This document shows positions 8,001-13,697 of a stretch of 13,862 nucleotides of DNA, in pieces. Made by a program: the position numbers and the translations under genes. The notes beneath the pieces are model-generated. The model saw only the letters and a program-made list of their open reading frames with translations. It was not told the DNA's origin and did no database searches. Source of the stretch: Candidatus Dadabacteria bacterium UBA2774 (GTDB lineage Bacteria > Desulfobacterota_D > UBA1144 > Nemesobacterales > UBA2774); contig DEIM01000131.1 of assembly GCA_002352485.1 (NCBI GenBank), forward strand, positions 6,018 to 19,879. Reading direction: 5' to 3'. Each line of letters starts with the position of its first letter. Within the stretch, counting starts at the first letter, position 1.

Positions 8001-8147
8001 TATTTGTACTTGATTTGGTGTAACGTCGGGCACAGCGTCTATAGGGAGCTTCAGCATTGAGCGCAGGCCTATGCCGACTACGACAAGCGCAAGTATTATG
8101 ATAAGAAAACGGTTAGCAAGTGAAAATTCCAATATTCGGTTTAGCAT
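5025..8147 (-). CDS. czcA: Heavy-metal RND efflux pump, CzcA/CusA family
   Basis: The inner-membrane proton/metal antiporter of a tripartite metal efflux complex. Its 1040 aa match the family length: TM1 at about 10-30, a large periplasmic porter domain, a TM2-6 block at about 343-510, a second periplasmic domain, and TMs from about 860 to the end. The TM4 motif DFGLIVDGSVVMIEN has D396, D402 and E409, equivalent to the essential acidic residues of CzcA. The Cu/Ag type (CusA) has a small residue in place of the first Asp, so divalent-cation export (Co/Zn/Cd/Ni class) is likelier; exact metal unknown. RBS GGGGAG lies nine bases before the ATG. It follows czcB by 18 bp as the last gene of the operon. 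Confidence 0.93.
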   Translation of the reverse strand: MLNRILEFSLANRFLIIILALVVVGIGLRSMLKLPIDAVPDVTPNQVQILTNSPGLGPVEVERFITFPVETAMSGLPGIEGIRSVSRFGLSAVTVTFKEDVDIYFARRLVMERLPQAREMIPEGFGTPEMGPISTGLGEIYQFEVKGEGYSLMELRSILEWDIAFKLKSVPGVVEVNTYGGELKTYEIQLSADKLVSFDLSIDGVFQALENNNTNSGGAYIEHNQEQYLIRGEGLVRGLKDIGNIVVATRNEGTPIFIRDIAEVAFAPMVRQGAVTRDGEGEAVTGVVMMLIGENSRTVVNRVKEKVEEIKESLPPGVAIDTYYDRTELVRNTIKTVTKNLGEGALLVIVILFLILGNFRAGLIVAAAIPLSMLVAFTGMNYFRISGNLMSLGAIDFGLIVDGSVVMIENIVRHLSLKPQMGSANEVTTKENASGNRTNIIEVILKAGREVLRPIVFAVGIIIIVYIPILTLQGVEGKMFKPMALTVIFALIGSLVLSFTLMPVLASYFLKKGAHDKETFIIRKVKQYYLPLVRKTISRPKITAAVAGTIFFLSLIFVPFMGAEFIPKLDEGAIALQAWRLPSVSLEESVRNTTMVERILKKFPEVITVVSRTGRAEIATDPMGVEISDIYVILKPPSEWKSAETKHGLVEKMNEALTKALPGTMFSYSQPIELRVQELIAGVRSDVAISIYGDDLETLEELGGKVVRVISKVPGAADTKAEQVAGLPYLRVVIDRDAIARYGINASQVLDTVEAIGGRQVGQVLEGQKRFSMQVRFSPEDRASFDNIKNIRVSDQNGRLIPLNQLADIRTEEGPAQISRENIHRKLSVETNVRGRDLASFVGDAQKAVRDQMELPPGYWIEWGGQFENLERASSTLAIVVPAALLLIFILLYMTFGSVRPALMIYLNIPLAATGGIIALFLRGMPFSISAGIGFIALFGIAVLNGVVLMSYIIQRRKEGKDPTEAAREGAEIRLRPVLMTALVASFGFIPMALSTSAGAEVQRPLATVVIGGLVTSTLLTLLVLPAIYSWLEKKAEVNA

Positions 8148-8165
8148 TTAAAATTACTCCCCTTT

Positions 8166-9389
8166 TTAGTGTGCATGCCCTTCGCCAAGCTCTTCTTTTA
8201 GAAGAATTGATTTAAGATAGAATCCGCCTTCAGTTACAACCTTGCTACCCGGGTCCAGTCCCGAAATCACCTCTACGTATTCACCTGAATTCTGACCGAG
8301 GGTGACTCCGATCATCTCAAAACTGTTTTCACCTTCCTGTACAAACACCGCACTCTTGCCCTCGATTTGCTGGAGGGCGGAACCAGGGATAACGATCACT
8401 TCTTCGCTGCCTGATGATGGTACAGATATAGCGGCGGTCGCAAACATTCCGGGCTTTAACTTGCCATCCGGGTTCAGGATCTCGACCCTAGCTTTGGCAG
8501 TCCGGGTAGACGCGTCCAGAATATCACTTATATAAGTCACTGTTCCTTCAAAACGCTCCCCCGGATACGAGTTCACGTTAATATCTACAGTTTTCCCGTC
8601 CTCAACCCACCTTAAGTCCTGCTCGTATATATCCAGCTGAATCCAGAGGTGAGAGAGGTCGGCAATTGTATAGGGTTTGTCTTCAGGTTTTATGAATTCC
8701 CCGAGCACGATATGCTGCTCCACCACTGTACCGGTGAATGGGGCGATTAAAGGGAAGATAGAGGCCGGTTGATTACTCCCTCCCCATTTAAGAGACTTTA
8801 TGTCCTCCTCGTTCAGGCCAAGCAACCTGAGCGTCTCTCTTGCTTCATTAAGCGCTGCTTCCGAGCGAATGAACTCCGCCTTTGCATAGAGGTATTCTTT
8901 TTCGGACGAAATCTGCTTCTTAAACAGCCGGTCTTCTCTTGAGTAGTTTGCGCGCGCCACTTCAAGGTTTGCTTTTGACTTCAGGTACTCGGCTTTAGTC
9001 TGTCCAAGATCTATACTGTCGAGCTCAGCCAGAACCTGCCCCTTTTTTACGCTGTCTCCGAGAAAGGCTATGACATCAACCACCCTCCCGGATATGCGGG
9101 GGCTCACATGCGCTATCCTGGTCCTGTTAGGTTCTATTACCGCTGTGGTTTTAATCTCGCTGCTCATAGGTCTTTGTTCTGCAACAGCAGTTTTTATGTT
9201 TATTGTAGAAAGGGCTTCCTCTGAAAGCTGAATGTGACCTTTTTCATCCGAATGTTCGCCCGCATGATCTTCATGCGCTTCTTCACCTCCCCCGGTTTTG
9301 TCAGTCTCAGCGCCGCCGCAGCCTAAGAGAGCGGCAAATAAAGACACTATCGTTATAAAGCTAAACATAAGTACCCGTTTTTTACTCAT
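8166..9389 (-). CDS. czcB: Periplasmic adaptor lipoprotein, CzcB/CusB family
   Basis: The membrane-fusion subunit linking the RND pump to the outer-membrane channel. The 407-aa protein begins with a lipoprotein signal: KKR, a hydrophobic stretch, and lipobox LLGC with C24. A His/acid-rich segment follows (about 36-54; H39, H42, H46, H52), a plausible metal-binding tail, and the C-terminus ends GEGHAH with two more His. The barrel-sandwich hybrid and a coiled-coil hairpin (about 115-195, rich in K/E/A) are recognisable. IAPFTGTVVEQ marks the second lipoyl half, with beta-barrel and membrane-proximal domains after it. The start codon overlaps the czcC stop (ATGAGTAA shared over 8 bases), indicating translational coupling. 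RBS AAGGGAG precedes it at 8-base spacing. Confidence 0.92.
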   Translation of the reverse strand: MSKKRVLMFSFITIVSLFAALLGCGGAETDKTGGGEEAHEDHAGEHSDEKGHIQLSEEALSTINIKTAVAEQRPMSSEIKTTAVIEPNRTRIAHVSPRISGRVVDVIAFLGDSVKKGQVLAELDSIDLGQTKAEYLKSKANLEVARANYSREDRLFKKQISSEKEYLYAKAEFIRSEAALNEARETLRLLGLNEEDIKSLKWGGSNQPASIFPLIAPFTGTVVEQHIVLGEFIKPEDKPYTIADLSHLWIQLDIYEQDLRWVEDGKTVDINVNSYPGERFEGTVTYISDILDASTRTAKARVEILNPDGKLKPGMFATAAISVPSSGSEEVIVIPGSALQQIEGKSAVFVQEGENSFEMIGVTLGQNSGEYVEVISGLDPGSKVVTEGGFYLKSILLKEELGEGHAH

Positions 9390-10818
9390 TTATATTCTCC
9401 CTTTTATCCTCGTCTTTCTTACTTCCTGTTTTATCTTCAGCAGCGGGAATTTCATCTCCCCGATACTTTTGTATCTCTTCTAGAGGGGTCGCGGTAAGCC
9501 GTTCCACATTTGCCACCGAGCTGTGATATAAAAGAAGCGCCTCGATATATTGAAGCTTTGCATTGAAAATAGCTTTTTGAGCGACCAGAACATTTAGCAG
9601 TGGAAATTCGCCTTCCCGGTAGCCCTCAAAAATGAGCTCATAAGCGCTCTCGGCCTCGGGCAACACAGTGTCCTTTAATATCATCGCCTCATCGTATGAA
9701 GCGGAAAGGTTCTCATAAGCCTCGGCAAGCGCTCTGTTTGCAAGAGTCTCTGCGCTTTGCTGCTGCTCAACCGCCTTGTTTAATCTCCGCCTGGCTTCGG
9801 CAATTGCACCCTGGTTACGGTTTAACACTGGTATCGGGATCGAGAGTCCTACGACAAAAGCGTTGTCATTTCTTTCGCTAATGTGGCGGTAGCCCCCGCT
9901 GATAAACGGGTCCGGGATAGCGTTTGCTTTCTCAAGCTTTATGGTCGCCCGTCTTTGCTCAATTTCACTGGACCATCTGGCGATTTCAGGATTGTCCGAA
10001 AGTAAAGCGCTTAAACTTTCATATGTGGGAATGGGAGAAATAGAATACAGGTTGCCTTCTGCCACATTAAATTTTGGTTCTGTACCGTTCCACATTGAGG
10101 TGAGGATTCTCTTGGAGGCTTCGAGCTCGCGCCTACTCTGCTCTAATTTTATTTTAGTGCCGGACAGCGCTACCTGAGACATCTTTTCCTGGATGGGGGA
10201 TATCTCTCCGGCACGAGCTCGCTCTGAAACCACCGAGTGGACTTTCTGAGCTAATTCCACCAATTTGAGCTCAAGCTTATACTCTTCCTGAGCGGCCAGC
10301 ACTTTAATATATGAAAGGGTGGTTTGAGTCAGAACATTAATTCTCTGGGACTCGTAATCCCAAATGGCTAAGTTTGTGTTAAGTGATGAAACTTTTTTTC
10401 TCTTAGAGAGCTTTCCGCCGAGCGGGATAAGCTGGCTCAGGAGAATAGTGGTTTCGGTCCCGTCAAACCCTTCCACCGAGCCTGTGCCTCCGAAGTCCTC
10501 TACCTCAAAACTTATCTCGGGATTAGGGGGTAGCCCCGCCTGAAGGGCTTGGGCCTCACGGGCCCTGACTTCCCATGAAAATGCTCTAAGCCCGGGATTG
10601 TTATAGAGCGCAAGAGAAAGGGCATGGCGGAGCGTGATTGCACCGGTAGGCTCAACGAATTCTTCGGAGAGTGAAAATTCCTCATCCTCACCAGGGGATT
10701 GATATACCTTAATATCATCACCCAGGACCCTTGGTTTTATCTTTTCACTATCCTCTGCAAAACTGCTGATACTTATTATTAGTACTAAACAAAATATTCC
10801 CAAAAATCTCACATACAT
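9382..10818 (-). CDS. czcC: Outer-membrane channel protein, CzcC (TolC/OEP) family
   Basis: The outer-membrane exit duct of the efflux complex. The 478-aa protein has a Sec signal peptide (MYVRFLGIFCLVLIISISSFA, cleavage probably after A21) with no lipobox, so it is not lipidated like CusC. The mature part shows two OEP repeats of long amphipathic helices; LRHALSLALYNNPGLRAFSWE is the family's N-terminal signature. The start at 10818 is preferred over the upstream ATG at 10842: AAGGAG (10831-10826) lies seven bases before it and the signal peptide then begins properly. The C-terminus is charged (K/E/D-rich). It overlaps czcB by 8 bases and follows the small Cys protein after about 115 bp. The gap contains an imperfect hairpin (about 10889-10911) without a T-run. 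Confidence 0.92.
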   Translation of the reverse strand: MYVRFLGIFCLVLIISISSFAEDSEKIKPRVLGDDIKVYQSPGEDEEFSLSEEFVEPTGAITLRHALSLALYNNPGLRAFSWEVRAREAQALQAGLPPNPEISFEVEDFGGTGSVEGFDGTETTILLSQLIPLGGKLSKRKKVSSLNTNLAIWDYESQRINVLTQTTLSYIKVLAAQEEYKLELKLVELAQKVHSVVSERARAGEISPIQEKMSQVALSGTKIKLEQSRRELEASKRILTSMWNGTEPKFNVAEGNLYSISPIPTYESLSALLSDNPEIARWSSEIEQRRATIKLEKANAIPDPFISGGYRHISERNDNAFVVGLSIPIPVLNRNQGAIAEARRRLNKAVEQQQSAETLANRALAEAYENLSASYDEAMILKDTVLPEAESAYELIFEGYREGEFPLLNVLVAQKAIFNAKLQYIEALLLYHSSVANVERLTATPLEEIQKYRGDEIPAAEDKTGSKKDEDKRENINE

Positions 10819-10933
10819 AGGAGTTCTCCTTTGTAAGTTCAAATAAAATAAACGGAGTTACCCGATAGAAATACACAATTATCCCAGTGCTCAATTACTG
10901 AGCCGGGTATGTACTAAGAAGATTTGGGAATGA

Positions 10934-11380
10934 TTAGCAGGTAATTACAGTTGTGTGGAGTGAGTCCAGAAAACTCTTATAATTGAGAATTTCCTGAACC
11001 AGTAAAACTTGGCCTGGTGTACCAAGAGGCACCTCAGGTGTAAGCTCGTATACTAGAAAGGCATGTATATCAATCTCAGGTGTCAGGTCGTTTGAAGATA
11101 CGGCTTTATACTCTGAGTTCTTATCTGTAGTTGGGATGTCAATACAACTGCCACAGTGCTCACTGCTTATACCTTCGGACAAATGAATAACAGCCGGAGT
11201 GCCAGAGCTCTTTTCATAGCAAGTACCATTAGCGTAAGTCTCAAGCTCTACATTACCGTCTTGCTCCAAGCAAAGAGCGACTCCAGGCAGAGATAATTGA
11301 AGCAGCAATATTAAAGGAAGCATAAAGCTGCAGAATGTCCCGAAGCGGGATGTGTCAAATTTCTTTAAATTCACACTCAT
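10934..11380 (-). CDS. Small Cys-rich exported protein heading the efflux operon
   Basis: A protein of 148 aa (155 if it starts at ATG 11401) with a basic N-terminus and a hydrophobic signal helix (about residues 15-35). The remaining part is hydrophilic. Cysteines follow the pattern C-L-E-x-D-G...C, then HCGSCIDIP, then a C-terminal Cys (TVITC*). The C-x2-C next to His could bind metal or form disulfides. I recall similar uncharacterised proteins (VALC..DG..E and HCG.C.D segments) encoded before czcC-like genes, but cannot verify this here. ATG 11380 is preferred because the predicted transcription start (about 11407) then leaves a normal 5' leader; neither start has a good RBS. As the first gene of the operon it is a candidate periplasmic metal-binding or sensing accessory. 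Function unknown. Confidence 0.7.
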   Translation of the reverse strand: MSVNLKKFDTSRFGTFCSFMLPLILLLQLSLPGVALCLEQDGNVELETYANGTCYEKSSGTPAVIHLSEGISSEHCGSCIDIPTTDKNSEYKAVSSNDLTPEIDIHAFLVYELTPEVPLGTPGQVLLVQEILNYKSFLDSLHTTVITC

Positions 11381-11413
11381 ATCCAGACCGGTTAATTGCA
11401 TTGTATGACTGAA

Positions 11414-11442
11414 ATTATAATTTAGGATCGAGGAAATGCAAA
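11414..11442 (-). promoter_or_regulatory. Promoter of the czc-like operon
   Basis: On the minus strand a perfect TATAAT (11419-11414) has TTTGCA (11442-11437) 17 bp upstream. The predicted transcription start, about 11407, falls just before the small Cys protein gene. The -10 lies inside a perfect 12-bp palindrome, AAATTATAATTT (11412-11423), which could be a regulator site or simply AT-rich symmetry. No typical metal-regulator operator is recognised. Confidence 0.5.
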
Positions 11443-11515
11443 AAGAAATTGTAGAGGTGGAAAGGAAAATTGTTACTGAGGGGTTAATAGATATTTACTC
11501 AATCTTCTTGGTTAT

Positions 11516-11590
11516 TGGTGGCGACGGGTGGATTTGAACCACCGACACAGGCCTTATGAGAGCCCCGCTCTACCCCTGAGCTACGCCGCC
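11516..11590 (-). tRNA. tRNA with CAT anticodon (elongator Met, or Ile2)
   Basis: A complete cloverleaf on the minus strand: acceptor GGCGGCG/CGTCGCC (one G-T pair), D-arm GCTC-AGGGGTA-GAGC, anticodon loop CTCATAA with anticodon CAT, a 5-nt variable loop, and T-arm GGTGG-TTCAAAT-CCACC. Discriminator A and an encoded CCA end (11518-11516) follow. The paired G1-C72 and the absence of three G-C pairs next to the anticodon argue against the initiator. Elongator tRNA-Met and lysidine-modified tRNA-Ile2 cannot be separated by eye. The anticodon stem has G-T pairs at both ends. It stands alone, upstream of and co-directional with the efflux operon. Confidence 0.95.
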
Positions 11591-11613
11591 GTTTGTTGAT
11601 TTTGGTTTAAAAG

Positions 11614-11641
11614 ATTATCCGGTTTAATGATTACTTCTCAA
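11614..11641 (-). promoter_or_regulatory. Probable tRNA promoter
   Basis: On the minus strand TTGAGA (11641-11636) and GATAAT (11619-11614) are 16 bp apart, each one base from the sigma70 consensus. Transcription would begin about 15-20 nt before the mature tRNA 5' end at 11590, a normal distance for a short precursor leader. Confidence 0.45.
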
Positions 11642-11864
11642 CTATAGTGTATGTATTTCCCATTTGGCTAAAGGGCAAAATATATCATGGCTGATACAAG
11701 TTTCAAGATATAGCGAAGCTGCATCGTACTTTTGGATAATTGCTGTTTTTTGTAAGGGCATACAATTTTTGGTATTTGGACAAGTTTATTTGTGATTTCG
11801 AGCAGAATAATTATGTATAATATAGGCAAGTTACAACAATATTAGATTAATATTAAAAATCCCC
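11642..11864. other. AT-rich intergenic stretch with a 7-3-7 inverted repeat
   Basis: No gene is seen here. It is part of a 524-bp gap (11592-12115) between the tRNA and the SCO gene. The notable element is the inverted repeat AATATTA-GAT-TAATATT (11838-11854), ending ten bases before the TTGACA of the next promoter. It is positioned as an operator or AT-rich UP-like element. A lone TATAAT on the + strand (11816-11821) has no good -35. Confidence 0.4.
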
Positions 11865-11893
11865 TTGACAGTTTAAGTAAAATACTTTATTTT
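11865..11893 (+). promoter_or_regulatory. Sigma70-like promoter of the putative RNA / SCO leader
   Basis: A perfect TTGACA (11865-11870) is followed after 17 bp by TATTTT (11888-11893, four of six). The predicted transcription start is about 11900. It lies 216 bp before the SCO start codon, with an intrinsic-terminator-like hairpin in between, so it seems to drive a short transcript or a regulated leader. Confidence 0.5.
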
Positions 11894-11899
11894 TATTGT

Positions 11900-11993
11900 G
11901 AATCTTAACAGTAAAGCTTAACAATTCATCCTCCATCCTCCTTTAAAAGAGGGAATGCCTTAGAGACAATCTGGACATTCCCTCTTGTTGTAT
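11900..11993 (+). ncRNA. Putative small RNA or attenuated leader with anti-Shine-Dalgarno motif
   Basis: Promoter (11865-11893) and terminator-like hairpin (11947-11986 plus T-rich tail) delimit a transcript of about 90 nt with no useful ORF. Its 5' half carries the direct repeat CTTAACA (11904-11910, 11917-11923). Then comes the tandem CATCCTC-CATCCTC (11927-11940) running into CCTTT. CCTCC/CCTCCTT is complementary to Shine-Dalgarno sequences. That segment can alternatively fold on AAGAGG (11947-11952), the 5' arm of the terminator, so two exclusive structures are possible. It could be a trans-acting RNA or an attenuator for the SCO/PCu(A)C pair. It is not a recognised RNA family; prediction only. 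Confidence 0.4.
11947..11993 (+). terminator. Intrinsic terminator-like hairpin
   Basis: AAGAGGGAATG (11947-11957) pairs perfectly over 11 bp with CATTCCCTCTT (11976-11986). The 18-nt loop can pair further (CC/GG and AGA/TCT), and the T-rich TTGTTGT follows. On the opposite strand the hairpin is followed by TTTT, so it could work in both directions. The + strand T-tract is imperfect, so termination may be partial. Confidence 0.6.
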
Positions 11994-12018
11994 CTAAAGA
12001 GTTTCCCGGCAAGCTATT

Positions 12019-12043
12019 TATCCAATATCTTATATCAATATCT
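12019..12043. repeat. Near-tandem repeat TATC(C)AATATCT
   Basis: TATCCAATATCT (12019-12030) and TATCAATATCT (12033-12043) repeat with about one and a third helical turns between them, 73-97 bp before the SCO start. Spaced direct repeats upstream of a regulated gene can be activator sites; nothing identifies a protein. Confidence 0.35.
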
Positions 12044-12058
12044 ATCCAGAGTTGAAAT

Positions 12059-12080
12059 AGAGGGTAATATATTATTCTCT
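12059..12080. promoter_or_regulatory. Imperfect palindrome upstream of the SCO gene
   Basis: AGAGGG-TAATATATTA-TTCTCT is symmetric at 18 of 22 positions. The two mismatched pairs become G-U pairs in RNA, giving a nine-pair stem with a UAUA loop. It sits between TTGAAA (12052-12057) and GATAAT (12087-12092), 36 bp before the start codon, and could be an operator or a leader hairpin. No metal-regulator consensus is recognised. Confidence 0.35.
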
Positions 12081-12115
12081 GAAAGGGATAATATTTAAGG
12101 GAGTAATAGCTCTTT

Positions 12116-12730
12116 ATGAATAGAAAAAAGATATATTACGCACTAGTAACCGTACTGGTACTGATCGCAATCGGCTGGGGGATAATTCTCTTTGTGCTTT
12201 TTATGGAAAAGAGTAGGGCCGATTTCTATGGGAATCTTTATGATAAAGGCAGGGCCCCCGAGTTTTCACTGACCGACCATAACGGGAACAGAGTGAAGAT
12301 GTCGGATTTCAAAGGGAAAGCGGTGCTCCTTTTCTTTGGATATACAAAGTGTCCGGATATATGCCCTGTTACTATGGGAACTCTGAAAACTGTTACAGAT
12401 TCTTTGGGTGAAGACAGTGCTAATGTTCAGGTGCTGTTCATCACCATTGATCCTGAGAGGGACAATCAGGAGAAATTGAAGAGCTATGTTCCTTATTTTA
12501 GCGAGAGCTTCATAGGGCTCACGGGAACCCCTGAGGAAATTGATAAGGTGGCGGATGACTACAACGCGTTTTATATGAAAGAGGAAGTGGTGGAATCCGA
12601 GTCCGGCTATCTGATGGGCCACACATCCTCTGTTTATCTGGTCAATCCAAAAGGCAAGTTCGTATTAAGATACCCGCAGAACAGGATGGATCCCCTACGT
12701 ATTGCAGAAGATATAAGGAATATCTTGTAG
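12116..12730 (+). CDS. SCO1/SenC-family copper chaperone
   Basis: A membrane-anchored periplasmic thioredoxin-fold protein that delivers copper to, or reduces, the CuA site of cytochrome c oxidase. Of 204 aa, residues 6-30 form the single N-terminal membrane anchor. The SCO domain then shows APEFSLTDHNG (48-57), the metal-binding CPDIC (C79, C83) in FGYTKCPDICP, FITIDPERD (108-116) and the third copper ligand H169 in MGHTSSVYLVNP. All key residues are present and length is normal. RBS AAGGGAG (12097-12103) lies a rather long 12 bases before ATG. The PCu(A)C gene follows after 39 bp on the same strand, a functionally coherent pair. Upstream lie the palindrome at 12059-12080 and the RNA locus at 11900-11993, which may regulate it. 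No oxidase subunit lies in the window. Confidence 0.93.
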   Translation: MNRKKIYYALVTVLVLIAIGWGIILFVLFMEKSRADFYGNLYDKGRAPEFSLTDHNGNRVKMSDFKGKAVLLFFGYTKCPDICPVTMGTLKTVTDSLGEDSANVQVLFITIDPERDNQEKLKSYVPYFSESFIGLTGTPEEIDKVADDYNAFYMKEEVVESESGYLMGHTSSVYLVNPKGKFVLRYPQNRMDPLRIAEDIRNIL

Positions 12731-12769
12731 GTCCGGTTAAGTAAATTCTATCAAGAGAGGTTTTCAAAA

Positions 12770-13216
12770 ATGATGATAAAGATTCTTGCAGCAATAGTAT
12801 TGAGTCTAGGTTTTATAAATTTTTCTTACGCACAAGCTCAGATTGAAATTACTGAGGGCTGGGTTAGAGGGACTCCACCGGGGACTACGATTACCGCCAT
12901 GTATATGAACGTTGAAAATACAGGTGATCAAGACGATACACTGAAGAGTGTGTCTTCAGATATTTCAAAAAGTGCCGAGATTCACCAAACTTCAGTAGAT
13001 GACAAAGGGGTTGCAAAAATGGAGATGCTGGAGAGCGTTTTGGTGCCGGCTGAGGGGAGTGTTAACTTTAAACCCGGCGGCATGCACATAATGCTGATAG
13101 ATTTGGAGGAGTCTTTAAAGAGCGGGGATAAGGTTGAGATTAAACTGGTGTTTGAGAAAGCAGGACAGGTTAAAGTGCAGGCCGAAGTTTTAGGTGTAGG
13201 AGATAAACCGGAATAG
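12770..13216 (+). CDS. Periplasmic copper chaperone PCu(A)C
   Basis: A 148-aa exported protein of the PCu(A)C (DUF461) family, which binds Cu(I) and loads the CuA centre together with SCO. A Sec signal peptide (residues 1-21, cleavage near SYA/QAQ) precedes a cupredoxin-like domain starting at IEITEGWVRGTPPGTT, the family's usual N-terminus. Copper ligands fit the His/Met pattern: H72, M84 (M86 also near), then H106-I-M108 in GGMHIML. Spacing M84 to H106 is the expected 21 residues; H72 to M84 has 11 between rather than 10. RBS GAGAGG (12755-12760) is nine bases upstream; ATG 12773 is an alternative start. It lies 39 bp downstream of the SCO gene and is likely co-transcribed with it. Confidence 0.93.
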   Translation: MMIKILAAIVLSLGFINFSYAQAQIEITEGWVRGTPPGTTITAMYMNVENTGDQDDTLKSVSSDISKSAEIHQTSVDDKGVAKMEMLESVLVPAEGSVNFKPGGMHIMLIDLEESLKSGDKVEIKLVFEKAGQVKVQAEVLGVGDKPE

Positions 13217-13235
13217 CATCACCACTTACTACATC

Positions 13236-13694
13236 TTAAGAAGTCTCGTCAACGTCAATAGTGCTTGAAGGGAGCTCCTTTGTCGGAGCATTGGATTCAA
13301 ACAGTACGTTTTCCTGTGAATCAGTCATCTCACATCTTCCGTTGAAGATTGCCCCGGGTTCAACAGTGAGTTTCTCTATGAATACATCACCCATTACTGC
13401 GCCCGAGCTTTTAATGTCGAGTTTGCCGGACTCGATAACACCTTCGACCCTGCCGTATACAATGGTTTCGGCTGCCTTTATCTCGCCCTCGACTACTCCG
13501 TTTTCACCGACTACAAGACTGTATTCTCCGGCAATTTTTCCTTTAAGTTGACCGTCGATCCTGGTTGAAGATGTTGTCGTAACATTACCCTCGAATACAC
13601 AGGACTCTCCGATTAGTGTTGTAATTTGGTTTGCGTCTGATTTACTCACAGTCACAGGCCTCTCTTCCTTCTTTTTATTTCCGAACATTCCCAT
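13236..13694 (-). CDS. Bactofilin (cell-shape cytoskeletal protein)
   Basis: A 152-aa polymer-forming bactofilin. A short basic N-terminus (MGMFGNKKKEERP) leads into the right-handed beta-helix of about residues 26-125. It shows the repeating hydrophobic/glycine pattern (TLIGESCVFEGNVTTTSSTRIDGQLKGKI...VVGENGVVEGEI), then a disordered acidic tail ending DVDETS. Bactofilins form membrane-associated filaments that place cell-wall enzymes. The gene lies 3 bp after the stop of an M23 peptidase gene and has no recognisable RBS, so it is probably translated by coupling to that gene. Such peptidase-bactofilin pairs are known in shape control (CcmA with Csd1 in Helicobacter). It converges with the copper-chaperone pair with only 19 bp between stops; no terminator is apparent. 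Confidence 0.93.
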   Translation of the reverse strand: MGMFGNKKKEERPVTVSKSDANQITTLIGESCVFEGNVTTTSSTRIDGQLKGKIAGEYSLVVGENGVVEGEIKAAETIVYGRVEGVIESGKLDIKSSGAVMGDVFIEKLTVEPGAIFNGRCEMTDSQENVLFESNAPTKELPSSTIDVDETS

Positions 13695-13697
13695 AAT

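Noticed and set aside
10889..10911. Imperfect hairpin between the small Cys protein gene and czcC as terminator or attenuator
   Set aside because: The stem has bulges and no T-tract follows on the minus strand; it may be chance.
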